Below are positions 54,732 through 63,600 of a stretch of 64,000 nt of DNA, piece after piece. A program made the position numbers and the translations under genes. How positions within the stretch are numbered: position 1 is the stretch's first letter; the number at the start of each line of letters is the position of its first letter. Where the stretch lies: contig NZ_JAEHOI010000005.1 in the NCBI RefSeq assembly GCF_016522535.1, forward strand, positions 62,001 through 126,000, given 5' to 3'. The notes beneath the pieces were generated by a model. The model did not search any database, had not been told where the DNA came from, and was given only the letters and a program-made list of their open reading frames with translations. This stretch comes from Leucobacter edaphi. GTDB taxonomy: Bacteria > Actinomycetota > Actinomycetes > Actinomycetales > Microbacteriaceae.

Positions 54732-55510
54732 CCGACAGCGCTGCCGCGATCAGCCCGCTCGCCTGCATCGGCGAGGGGGTCGAGATCGGCGACGGCGTCG
54801 CGATCGGGCCAGGCGCCGTGATTCTCGGCCCGTGCGTGATCGAGGACGGCGTCTGGATCGGACCCGGGGCGCAGATCGGCGCCCCGCCCGAGATGTCGAG
54901 CCTGCCGCAGAACGCGGCCTGGACGGGCGAGCTGCTCCACGCCGGCGTGCGGATCAGGGCGGGCGCGGTGATCCGCGAGGGCGCCGTGATCCACCAGGGC
55001 TCCTACCGGGAGACGACGGTCGGCGCGCGCAGCTGGGTGCTCAACCGCGCCTATCTCGCGCACGACGTACTCCTCGGCGACGACGCGACGGTCTCCGCCG
55101 GCGTGAGCATCGGCGGCCACTGCGTCATCGGCGACCGGGTGAACATCGGCATGAACGCCGTCGTGCATCAGCGCCGGATCATCGCGCCGGGCGCGATGGT
55201 GGGCATGGGCACGCCCGTCACGCGGGACGTTCCCCCGTTCGCGAAGGTCTACGGGGCGCCGCCCCGCCTCACCGGCGTCAACGCCGTCGGAGTGGAGCGA
55301 GCGGGCCACGCCCCCGAACTCGCCGAGCGCCTCCATTCGCTCTACGCGCGGGGCGAACTCCTCGCAGGGGAGACCGCGCCCAGCCCGGAACTCCTCGCTG
55401 AACTGGGAACGCTCGCCGAGCCGATCGCCTGGTGGCGCTCGCACGAGAGCGTACGACCCGTATCCGTATCGACCTCGCTGGGCCCGAAACCGGACCCCGC
55501 TCACCGATAG
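54728..55510 (+). CDS. Hexapeptide-repeat acyltransferase (LpxA/WbpD-like)
   Basis: A 260-residue left-handed beta-helix protein: many [LIV]-G-x4 hexapeptides across residues about 10-165 (IGDGVAIGPGAVILGP, IGPGAQIGAPP, IGGHCVIGDRVNIGMNAVVHQ), and a C-terminal helical part. Catalytic His is probably in the ...HDVLLG or HQ.. loop. WbpD-type enzymes N-acetylate the 3-amino group of UDP-GlcNAc3NA; LpxA-type specificity for a long acyl chain is also possible. GTG start overlapping the oxidoreductase by four bases. Confidence 0.82.
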   Translation: MTDSAAAISPLACIGEGVEIGDGVAIGPGAVILGPCVIEDGVWIGPGAQIGAPPEMSSLPQNAAWTGELLHAGVRIRAGAVIREGAVIHQGSYRETTVGARSWVLNRAYLAHDVLLGDDATVSAGVSIGGHCVIGDRVNIGMNAVVHQRRIIAPGAMVGMGTPVTRDVPPFAKVYGAPPRLTGVNAVGVERAGHAPELAERLHSLYARGELLAGETAPSPELLAELGTLAEPIAWWRSHESVRPVSVSTSLGPKPDPAHR

Positions 55511-55514
55511 GAAG

Positions 55515-55520
55515 TAGACT
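55515..55520 (+). promoter_or_regulatory. -10 box of the exporter operon
   Basis: TAGACT, 8 nt before the GTG at 55529. Leaderless layout. Confidence 0.4.
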
Positions 55521-55528
55521 GCTCGATC

Positions 55529-56395
55529 GTGACGTATGAAGCTGCGAGGACCGATCCGGAGTTCGATACTCCCGGAAAGGGCCAGGGACTGATCGGAGTA
55601 TTCCGGAACCGGTACCTGCTGTCCCTGCTGCAGAAGAAGGGCCGCACCACCCGGTACCACGGCTCCGTGCTCGGCTGGGTCTGGTCGTATGTGCGCCCCG
55701 GCGCGCAGTTCCTCATGTACTACCTCGTCATGGGCGTCATCCTGGACCACAACCGCGAGATCCAGTTCTTCCCCGTGTACCTCTTCGCGGGCATCGTCGC
55801 GGTCAACCTCTTCAGCGAGGCGCTCCGCAACACGACGAGCGCGCTCACCGACAATGCCTCGCTGATCAGGAAGATTTACCTGCCGCGTGAGCTGTTCCCC
55901 GTGTCAGCGCTCGGCGTCGCCCTCGTGCACTTCCTGCCGCAGGCCGTCCTCCTGTTCGTGGTGGCCCTGTTCTGCGGTTGGACCTTCAGCTGGATGGGGA
56001 TTCTCGCGTTCATCATCGGCATGCTGCTGATCCTTGTCTTCGCGCTCGGCCTCGGCCTGTTCTTCGGCGCCATCAACGTCGGGTATCGGGACGCGCGCAA
56101 CTTCGTCGACCTGATCCTCATGTTCTCGACCTGGGCCTCCCCGGTGCTCTACGCGTGGACGATGGTGCACGAGCGCGCGCCGCTGTGGCTCTACAACATC
56201 TACATGTCCAACCCGATGACGGCCGCGGTTGAGATGTTCCACACCGCGTTCTGGCTGCCGCTCGCGCCGAATTCGCCCCGCCCGGAGCACCTTCTCGTGT
56301 TCGCGCTCATCGGCGGAGCGATCGCAATCTTCACGCTCATCATCGGCCAGTTGGTCTTCCGGAAGCTGGAGGGGACCTTTGCCCAGAACCTCTGA
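55529..56395 (+). CDS. ABC-2 type polysaccharide exporter permease (Wzm/TagG-like)
   Basis: A 288-residue permease with six membrane segments. GVFRNRYLLSLLQKKGRTTRYHGSVLGWVWSYVRPGAQFLMYYLVMG is the typical Wzm/TagG amphipathic start and first helix; NTTSALTDNASLIRKIYLPRELFP is the next conserved loop. Exports a lipid-linked polysaccharide across the membrane. Its stop overlaps the ATPase start by about 17 nt. GTG start, no later ATG fits. Confidence 0.9.
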   Translation: MTYEAARTDPEFDTPGKGQGLIGVFRNRYLLSLLQKKGRTTRYHGSVLGWVWSYVRPGAQFLMYYLVMGVILDHNREIQFFPVYLFAGIVAVNLFSEALRNTTSALTDNASLIRKIYLPRELFPVSALGVALVHFLPQAVLLFVVALFCGWTFSWMGILAFIIGMLLILVFALGLGLFFGAINVGYRDARNFVDLILMFSTWASPVLYAWTMVHERAPLWLYNIYMSNPMTAAVEMFHTAFWLPLAPNSPRPEHLLVFALIGGAIAIFTLIIGQLVFRKLEGTFAQNL

Positions 56396-57557
56396 TCAGG
56401 TGTCGCAGGAGAAGCCTGTGATCGTCTTCAGCGACGCGCGCAAGACCTTCAAGATCAAGCACACGAACTCCATGAAGGAGACGTTCATCGCGTCGCTTCA
56501 GCGCAAGGAGCTCTCGAGCGACTTCAACGCGGTCGACGGCGTCAGCTTCGATGTCAACGCCGGCGAGTCGGTCGCCCTCATGGGCAGCAACGGCTCCGGC
56601 AAGTCGACCACGCTCAAGATGCTCTCCGGCGTCCTGCAGCCCGACGGCGGCTGGGTGCGCACGCGCGGCAGGATCGCCGGCCTGATCGAGGTCGGCGCCG
56701 GTTTCCACCCGAACCTCACCGGCCGGCAGAACGTCTACCTCAACGCCGCGATCCTCGGCATGTCGAAGGAGGAGACGGACGCGAAGTTCGACGACATCCT
56801 CGAGTTCTCCGAGATCGGCGACTTCATCGACACCGAGGTGAAGCGCTACTCCTCTGGCATGTACGCGCGCCTCGGCTTCGCCGTCGCCGTGCACACCGAG
56901 TTCGACGTGCTCCTCGTGGACGAGGTCCTCTCCGTCGGCGATGCCGCGTTCCGCGAGAAGTGCAACGACCGCATGCAGCAGCTGCGCGAGCGCGGCAAGA
57001 CGATGTTCATCGTGAGCCACAACTCGGGCCAGGTGCTCCGCCTCTGCGACCGCGGGATCGTGCTCGAGCACGGCAAGGTCATCTTCGACGGCCCGATCGA
57101 GGACGCCGTGCAGGCGCTCGAGGTGTCGCAGCGCGGCGAGGGCGCGAAGCCCGCGCATCCGATCCTGCACCCGATCAGCACCGTCTACGATCGCAACCCG
57201 TCCGGCTTCGGCGCGCCCACCTCGGCGCAGATCGATCTTCCCGGCGCGGAAGGGTCTTTCTATCAGGAGTTCGAGCGCGGCATCATCACGCACGCCCCCG
57301 AGCTCGAGGGGGATCGCCAGACGATCGGCCTCACGAAGGGCATTTTCCTCTCCGCCTATCGACGAGCGGGCGGCCCCGAGGGCCCCTGGGGCGTTGTCGC
57401 GGGCTCGCCGAAGGGCCAGATCGAGAGCTTCGACATCCGCGCGATGCCGTTCCAGAACGGCTACGCCTGGTATTCGATCGACGAGGGTCTCGGCTTCGCG
57501 GAGCCCGGCTCCCCCGACTACGAGCGCGTCGTCGCAGCGTACGAGCGCACCAGGTAG
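56379..57557 (+). CDS. ABC exporter ATPase (Wzt/TagH-like) with C-terminal LGFP-like domain
   Basis: A 392-residue ATPase. Motifs: GSNGSGKST (69-77), YSSGM signature (157-161), VLLVDEVLSVGD (177-188), IVSHNSGQ (211-218). After the ATPase (to ~245) comes a C-terminal region (~265-392). Residues 315-367 read GLTKGIFLSAYRRAGGPEGPWG...MPFQNGYAWYS, closely like an LGFP repeat of the secreted protein at 48.5-50.5 kb (TAYREAGFVQGSWAWP...MPFQNGTVAYS). In E. coli Wzt the C-terminal domain binds the polymer end; this one probably does the same. TTG 56379 is preferred (GGAGG, 6-nt spacing); GTG at 56400 or 56418 are alternatives. Confidence 0.88.
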   Translation: MPRTSDQVSQEKPVIVFSDARKTFKIKHTNSMKETFIASLQRKELSSDFNAVDGVSFDVNAGESVALMGSNGSGKSTTLKMLSGVLQPDGGWVRTRGRIAGLIEVGAGFHPNLTGRQNVYLNAAILGMSKEETDAKFDDILEFSEIGDFIDTEVKRYSSGMYARLGFAVAVHTEFDVLLVDEVLSVGDAAFREKCNDRMQQLRERGKTMFIVSHNSGQVLRLCDRGIVLEHGKVIFDGPIEDAVQALEVSQRGEGAKPAHPILHPISTVYDRNPSGFGAPTSAQIDLPGAEGSFYQEFERGIITHAPELEGDRQTIGLTKGIFLSAYRRAGGPEGPWGVVAGSPKGQIESFDIRAMPFQNGYAWYSIDEGLGFAEPGSPDYERVVAAYERTR

Positions 57558-57631
57558 CACACTCTCGCGTGCCGTACGCCGCTGGGCGTCCGCCGCGGGG
57601 TAAACTACCGGGGGCGTTCATGCGCCCACGC

Positions 57632-57637
57632 TAGTAT
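57632..57637 (+). promoter_or_regulatory. -10 box of the GtrB-GtrA operon
   Basis: TAGTAT about 28 nt before the ATG at 57665. Confidence 0.4.
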
Positions 57638-57664
57638 GCTCCGCCGCCCACAGACAGGGGATCC

Positions 57665-58609
57665 ATGCAGTCCCGCTCCGTGACGATCCTCGTCCCCGTG
57701 TATAACGAGCAAGAGGTCATCGAGCTCTTCCTTTCGACGCTCTCCGCAGAACTCGCGGCGATCAGCGATACCGCGTTCGAGATCCTCTTCGTCAATGACG
57801 GGAGCAGCGACGCGACGCTGAGCATCATCCAGAACCTCGCGAGCAGCGACCAGCGCATCTCGTATCTCAGCTTCAGCCGCAACTTCGGCAAGGAGCGGGC
57901 GATGATCGCCGGGCTCGACGCGGTGACCACCGACGCCGTCATCATCATGGATGTCGACCTCCAGGATCCTCCCGGCCTGATCGCCGAGATGATCGCGGAG
58001 TGGCGTAACGGCTACGACGACGTCTACGCGAAGCGACGCACCCGCAACGGTGAGACCTGGCTGAAGCGCACGACGGCGAAGCAGTACTACCGCATCCTCC
58101 AGAGCACGACGAGGATCCAGGTGCAGCAGAACACGGGCGATTTCCGGCTGCTCGATCGCAAGTGCATCGACGCCCTGATCCGTTTCCGCGAGAGCGAGCG
58201 CTACACCAAGGGCATGTTCAGCTGGATCGGGTTCTCGAAGAAGGAGATCCTGTTCGATCGCGATCCGCGAGCCGCGGGCGAGACGAAGTGGAACTATCGG
58301 AGCCTCGTGAATCTGGCGATCGACGGGATCACCTCGTTCACGACGGCGCCGCTGCGCATCTCGACGTTCCTCGGCATCTTCGTGTCGCTCGCGGCGTTCG
58401 TCTACCTCGTCGTGATCGTTGCGCGCACCCTCATCTGGGGAAGCGACCTCCAGGGCTACGCCTCGATGATGGCCGTGATCCTCTTCCTCGGCGGCGTGCA
58501 ACTCCTCTCCCTCGGCGTGATCGGGGAGTATGTCGGCCGCATCTTCAACGAGAGCAAGAACCGTCCGCTCTATCTGATCCAGCACGAGCACCGCGGTGTT
58601 CCGCAGTAG
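57665..58609 (+). CDS. Polyprenyl-phosphate glycosyltransferase, GtrB-like
   Basis: A 314-residue GT2 with two C-terminal helices. VTILVPVYNEQEVIELFL, FVNDGSSDAT, SFSRNFGKERAMIAGL, IIMDVDLQDPPGLI (DxD), DFRLLDRK and FTTAPLRISTFLG are family features. Loads glucose or another hexose onto undecaprenyl phosphate. The stop overlaps the GtrA start. Confidence 0.9.
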   Translation: MQSRSVTILVPVYNEQEVIELFLSTLSAELAAISDTAFEILFVNDGSSDATLSIIQNLASSDQRISYLSFSRNFGKERAMIAGLDAVTTDAVIIMDVDLQDPPGLIAEMIAEWRNGYDDVYAKRRTRNGETWLKRTTAKQYYRILQSTTRIQVQQNTGDFRLLDRKCIDALIRFRESERYTKGMFSWIGFSKKEILFDRDPRAAGETKWNYRSLVNLAIDGITSFTTAPLRISTFLGIFVSLAAFVYLVVIVARTLIWGSDLQGYASMMAVILFLGGVQLLSLGVIGEYVGRIFNESKNRPLYLIQHEHRGVPQ

Positions 58610-59015
58610 CGGCTTCCGGTTCCTGCTCATCGGCGGGATCAACACGGCGATCGACTTCGGCCTGCTGTTCCTGCTCACGTGGGCGGGGCTTCCGGTGTGG
58701 GCCGCCAACATGATCTCGACGGGCGTGGCGCTCACCTTCAGTTTCTTTGCGAACCGCTCGTTCGCGTTCCGCTCGACGCAGCGCGGCGCGCTGCAGGCTG
58801 TCAAGTTCCTCGGGGTGACACTGTTCGGGTTGTGGGCCCTGCAGCCGCTCGTCATCCTGGGCGCTGAAGCCCTCCTGCACGGACTCCTTCCCGCGCCGAT
58901 CGTGCTCGGCATCGGGAAGATCGCCGCGACCGTTGTGAGCATGCTGTGGAACTACTTCCTCTACCGACATTTCGTCTTCCCCGACGGCCAGAAAGGTGCC
59001 GACCGTGAATCGTGA
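58596..59015 (+). CDS. GtrA family membrane protein
   Basis: A 139-residue four-helix GtrA family protein (FLLIGGINTAIDFGLLFLLT, FSFFANRSFAFRS, GKIAATVVSMLWNYFLYRHFVF), thought to flip polyprenyl-phosphate sugar. GTG start overlaps the GtrB stop by 14 nt; it is followed with overlap by the GT-C-like gene. Confidence 0.88.
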   Translation: MFRSSGFRFLLIGGINTAIDFGLLFLLTWAGLPVWAANMISTGVALTFSFFANRSFAFRSTQRGALQAVKFLGVTLFGLWALQPLVILGAEALLHGLLPAPIVLGIGKIAATVVSMLWNYFLYRHFVFPDGQKGADRES

Positions 59016-60459
59016 GACTGCGCTCCCCGCGCTCAAGCGAGGCCTCCCGCTCGCCGCCGCTTCGGCGACTCTCTCGGCCGTGTTCCTCGTCTTCTTCTCG
59101 TCGACGACGAGCTTCCTGAACCCCTGGTACGGCGGCGATAGCGGGATCTTCCGGCTGATCGGCACCGCGATGGCCCACGGCAAGTCGCTGTACGTCGACA
59201 TCTGGGATCACAAGGGCCCGGCGCTCTTCGCGATCGAGTGGCTCGCGCAGGTGATCTGTTCGGGGCGGAACGGGATCTTCCTGGTTCAGCTCGTCAGCCT
59301 GTCGGTGGCCCTGTTCCTGCTCGGTCTCATTGCGCGACGGTTCCTCGGCCCGGTTCTCACCGTCGTCGCGCTCGTCCTCTTCCTGGCGCTGCTCTCTCCG
59401 CTGTTCGAGTTCGGCAATCTTTCCGAGGAGCTCTCGCTCCCCTACACGATGTTCGTGCTGTGGGCGCTCACTCGGCCGTTCCACGACCGCAGGGGCGAGG
59501 TGCCGCTGCCGCTGCTGGCGCTGTCCGGGGGCGCGCTCGCCTTCATCTTCTTCCTGCGGCTGAACAACGCGGCAGGCATCATCGCGGCCTTCATCGCGTA
59601 TTTCATCTACGTGCTCGTCATGCGGCGCCGGTTCTGGGTTCCGATGCTCGTGTCCCTGGCCGGGTTTTTCCTGGTGTGCGGCTTGTTCCTCGGTTATTTC
59701 GCGCTCGCGGGGTCGCTCCAGGAGATGATCCACGCGACGTTCATCTTCAATTTCGAATACGCGAAGGAGTCGCCGTCCGGCTACGCGAAGCTCCTCGCGA
59801 ACGGGTATCTGTTCGTCACGATCGGCTTGGCAGCGCTGACCGTCCTGGGCGGGCTCGTGGATGCCCAGCGCAATCGCCGGTACTGGTACGTGCTCCTCAC
59901 CGCCGCGCTCGCCGTGGTTGGCTGCACGGCCGTGCTGTCGTCGACCACCGGCTATTTCCACTATCTGCAGCTCCTCGTTCCCGGCGCCGCGATCGGCGCG
60001 ATCCTGATCCTGCAGCTGTTCACCGAGTCTCGGGTGTGGCTCGCCGCGGTCGCCGCGCTCGCGCTGTCGGCGATGCTGCTGGTGCCGTTCGGGGCGAGTA
60101 CGGCTCAGCGGAGCGTCGCGGGGAACGAGGCGCCCTTCGCCGCGAACGTCCACGCGATTCTCGACCGTGTGCCGGAGGCGGAGCGCGGAGAGGTCTTCAC
60201 CTGGGATCTCCCGTCCACGTACTACCTCGTCGCCGACACCCTCCCCGTGCATCGCTTCTTCATGCTGCAGGAGTGGTGGGGGAACACGGATCCGATCGTC
60301 TATTCCGAGCTTCGCGAGTTTTTCGCGAAGACGCCGCCGAAGTGGGTCGTGACGCCGGCCAAGGGGATCGAGCAGCCCGAGTTCAGCGCGCTGCTCCAGG
60401 CGGAGTACACGCCGGTCGCGCGCGAGGGCGGCATCGTCCTCCACGAGCGCAAGCCGTAG
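59005..60459 (+). CDS. Large membrane glycosyltransferase (GtrC/GT-C-like)
   Basis: A 484-residue polytopic protein, about 11 helices. The first large loop contains NPWYGGDSGIFRLIGTAMAHGKSLYVDIWDHKGPALFAIEW with the Asp (GDSG and D-x-W-D) typical of GT-C enzymes that use polyprenyl-phosphate sugars. The third member of the three-gene Gtr-type cassette. GTG 59005 has AAAGG at ~7 nt; an upstream GTG (58996) is possible. The stop falls inside a 25-bp tandem duplication. Confidence 0.83.
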   Translation: MNRETALPALKRGLPLAAASATLSAVFLVFFSSTTSFLNPWYGGDSGIFRLIGTAMAHGKSLYVDIWDHKGPALFAIEWLAQVICSGRNGIFLVQLVSLSVALFLLGLIARRFLGPVLTVVALVLFLALLSPLFEFGNLSEELSLPYTMFVLWALTRPFHDRRGEVPLPLLALSGGALAFIFFLRLNNAAGIIAAFIAYFIYVLVMRRRFWVPMLVSLAGFFLVCGLFLGYFALAGSLQEMIHATFIFNFEYAKESPSGYAKLLANGYLFVTIGLAALTVLGGLVDAQRNRRYWYVLLTAALAVVGCTAVLSSTTGYFHYLQLLVPGAAIGAILILQLFTESRVWLAAVAALALSAMLLVPFGASTAQRSVAGNEAPFAANVHAILDRVPEAERGEVFTWDLPSTYYLVADTLPVHRFFMLQEWWGNTDPIVYSELREFFAKTPPKWVVTPAKGIEQPEFSALLQAEYTPVAREGGIVLHERKP

Positions 60460-60494
60460 CGCCCGGCCCGAGCGCAAGCCGTAGCGCCCGGCCC
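60445..60494. repeat. 25-bp tandem duplication across the GT-C stop
   Basis: The same 25 bp (starting GAGCGCAAGCCG, ending GCCCGGCCC) occurs twice back to back at 60445-60469 and 60470-60494, followed by a partial third unit (GAGCGC). The first copy contains the last codons and TAG stop of the gene. Confidence 0.9.
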
Positions 60495-60554
60495 GAGCGC
60501 GCCCGAAACGGGGGAGCCTTCGCGAGATTCGATCCTCGGGGGATCGTGGACTGC

Positions 60555-60613
60555 TAGATTGACGAGCACCGTCTCCTGCTGTTCATCCAATCTTCATCTG
60601 GAGTTCAGCACAG
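60555..60613 (+). promoter_or_regulatory. Promoter and three PHO-box-like units of the TagF-like gene
   Basis: TAGATT (60555-60560) is the -10 box. Downstream are three contiguous 11-bp units: GTTCATCCAAT (60581-60591), CTTCATCTGGA (60592-60602), GTTCAGCACAG (60603-60613). All keep TTCA at the same place. They lie in the leader, before the ATG at 60632 and its AAGGA site, suggesting repression. Confidence 0.55.
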
Positions 60614-60631
60614 CACTCCTCGAAGGAACAG

Positions 60632-63600
60632 ATGCTCTCCCGACTGAAGCGCTCAACCAAGGAACTCCTGACGCAACAGCGGCGTCGGCAGGGGCGACTC
60701 GACCGGCTTCGCGCCCTCGTCGACGAGCACGGAGCACAGGCGGAGTCCTTCCCCGAGTTCGAGGAGCTGTGCGCTGAGATCGAGCGGCAGCTGCGGCGCT
60801 ACCCCGAGCACGCCTTCGAGTACCTGGTGCTGCTGAGCCGGGTACTGCCGCAAACCCGAATGTTCGATCGGGCCCGCGCCCTGGAGGCCGAGCACTCCGA
60901 CAGCGTGCAGTGGATGACCCAGCTCGGGGAGTTCTGGTTCTCCCTGGAGGAGTACCGGGACGGCGATCGGGCCCTCGGCCGGGCGAAGGTGCTGGATCGC
61001 GACTACCTCCCGATCTATCTCGAGGACGCCGCGGTGCAGCGGATCCGTCGGAACTACTTCCGGGAGCGGCAGGCGCTGGAGACGATCCTCAAGCTCGACG
61101 CGCCCCCGCAGGAGCTGCGGCGAGCGGAGATCCGGCTCGCCAAGCTCGAATACGAGCGCGGGAACTTCGCGGGGGCCGCCGCCGCTTTCGAGCGGGCGGA
61201 TCTGGCCGGCGCGCCAGACGCCGCACTGCTCGCGGCGGCGGAATCCGCACGCCGAACGGGGGCTCTCCCGCGGCGCGAGGAACTGATCCTCGCGAGCGAC
61301 GCAGGCCGGGCGGTCGCGGCCGGAACGGATCCGGGCGCCGTGGTGCGCGAGTATCTCGAGCTGGGCGATCCCGAGGCGGCCCGGTACGCGCTGCATGATC
61401 TCCCCGAGTCGGATCCTCTGCACGCGTGGTACGCGCTGCGTATTGCCTACGATCAGGGAAAATGGGCCGAGGCCGCCGAGCACGGCGACCGCTTCGCTGA
61501 TACCGCGAGCGATCCGTCCGCCAAGCAGATCGCGGACGTGGCGCTCCTCGCCGAGATCCGCGGGGACCTCGCCCGCGCGGCGGAGCTCTTCTCCCGCGCC
61601 GCCGGGATGCCCGGCGCGAACCCGGACTTCGCGTATCGCGCTGGCGCCACTCTGCATCGCCTCGGCAGGCACGAGGAGGCCGTGCCCTTCTTCCTCGCCG
61701 GTTCCGTCGTCGATCCGCGGGCCTGCCGGAACGAGCCGAGTTACAGCCCGATCGCTGGGCTCACGAACGAGGAGATCGACGCGCTGCCGACCGAGACGCT
61801 CGAGCGCGCCGTGTACGGCGTTTCGGCGCAGCTCGGCATCGCGCAGGTCTGCCGCGAGCTCGGCCGCCGGTACGCGGACGCCGGGCGGTTCCGCGAGGCG
61901 TGCGAAATGCTCACGCTCACCTCGCTCCGGCGTCCGCCGGGGCTCCCCCGCTTCGACCTCGACGTCCACACGCCTCCCGGCCGCTGGCACCAGCTGTTCT
62001 CGGAGGCCGTCGACATGTTCGACATCGATCCGGATCTGGTCATCTACGAGTCCTTCCACGGCGCCTCCACGTCGTGCAACCCGCTCGCGATGTGCCTGCA
62101 CGCGCTCGAGTCGCCCGAGAACGCGCACCTGCGACACGTGTGGATCATGCAGTTCGATGGGGTGATCGACCCGCGCCTGCTCGCAGATCCGCGAGTCACC
62201 TTCGTGCGGCGCACGAGCGCGAACGCCGCCCGGCTGCTCGCGACCGCGGGCACGATCATCAATAATCTCAGCGTCGAAGTCGGGTACTACCGGCGCGAGG
62301 GGCAGCGATACCTCAACACCTGGCACGGGATCCCGTGGAAGCACCTCGGACGGCACGAGCGCCAGGAGACCTACGCGTTCGGCAACATCACGCGCAACCT
62401 CCTGCAGGCGAGCCACATCATCGCGCCGGACGACCACACCATGCGCGCCCTGCTCGAGGACCATAACGTGGGCGAGCTCGTCCGTCCAGGGGTCGCGCGC
62501 CTCACGGGATACCCGCGCGTCGATCTCACGCTGAACGCGTCGGAAGCGCGCAAGGCCGCAGTGCGCGCCGCGGTCGGAGCGCCCGAGGACTCCCGGGTCC
62601 TCCTCTACGCTCCGACGTGGCGCGGGAAGCGCGACGTCGAGCACCTGGACCGCGCGGCGACCCTCGAGACACTGCGCGTTCTGCAGGAGAGCGGGGCGCA
62701 CGTGGTGCTGCGCGCGCACCAGTTCGTCGAGACCGCCGTGCGGGCGGATCCGCGCTTCGCCGACATCACGTTCGCACCGGGGAATCTCAACACCAACGAG
62801 CTCCTCGCCATCACCGACGTCCTCGTGACCGACTTCTCGAGCGTCCTCTTCGACTTCGTGCCGCTCTCGCGGCCGATCATCACGCACATTCCGGATCTCG
62901 CCGAATACGAGTCCGAGCGCGGACTCTACTTCGCGCACACCGAGGTGCCGGGGCACGCGACATTCACGCTCGCCGAACTCGCGGACGCGCTCGCGCGCAC
63001 CGCGAGCGATCCGGAGTTCGCTGTCCCCACGGACGCGGACCGGCAGCGCTTCAGCCCGCACGAGGACGGCCGGGCGACCGCGCGCGTGTGGGAGTGGCTG
63101 GCGCAGGATATCGATGCGGATCGCCCCCTCGACCCGCCGCGCGGCGATCGCCCCGCGCGCGCCCTCTTCTCCGTTGGCGGACTGAACCCCAACGGCATCA
63201 CGCGCGCGCTGACGAACCTGTTCCTGAAGCTCGATCCGAGCGAGGTGTCGGCCTATCTCCTGCTCCACAAGAGCCACCTCGAGTTCGCGGAACCGGAGAC
63301 GAGCGCCGCGATCGTCGAGCACGCGCGCGTCATCCCCACCGTCGGCCCCAACGCGGCCACGCGCCTCGAACTCGACGCCCTCGACCTCGCGTCGCAGCGG
63401 AACCGCGTGATCAGCCCGGAGATCGACGAACTGCTCACCGCCGGGGCGCGCCGCGAGGCGATCCGGATGACGGGCCGGGACCGCTTCGACATCGCGATCG
63501 ACTTCGACGGCTATTCCCTCCCGAGAACGACCCTGTTCGCGAGGCAGAAACCCGCGATCGCGCCTCGCAACGCCCAGTTCCTGCACAACGCGATGCGGGC

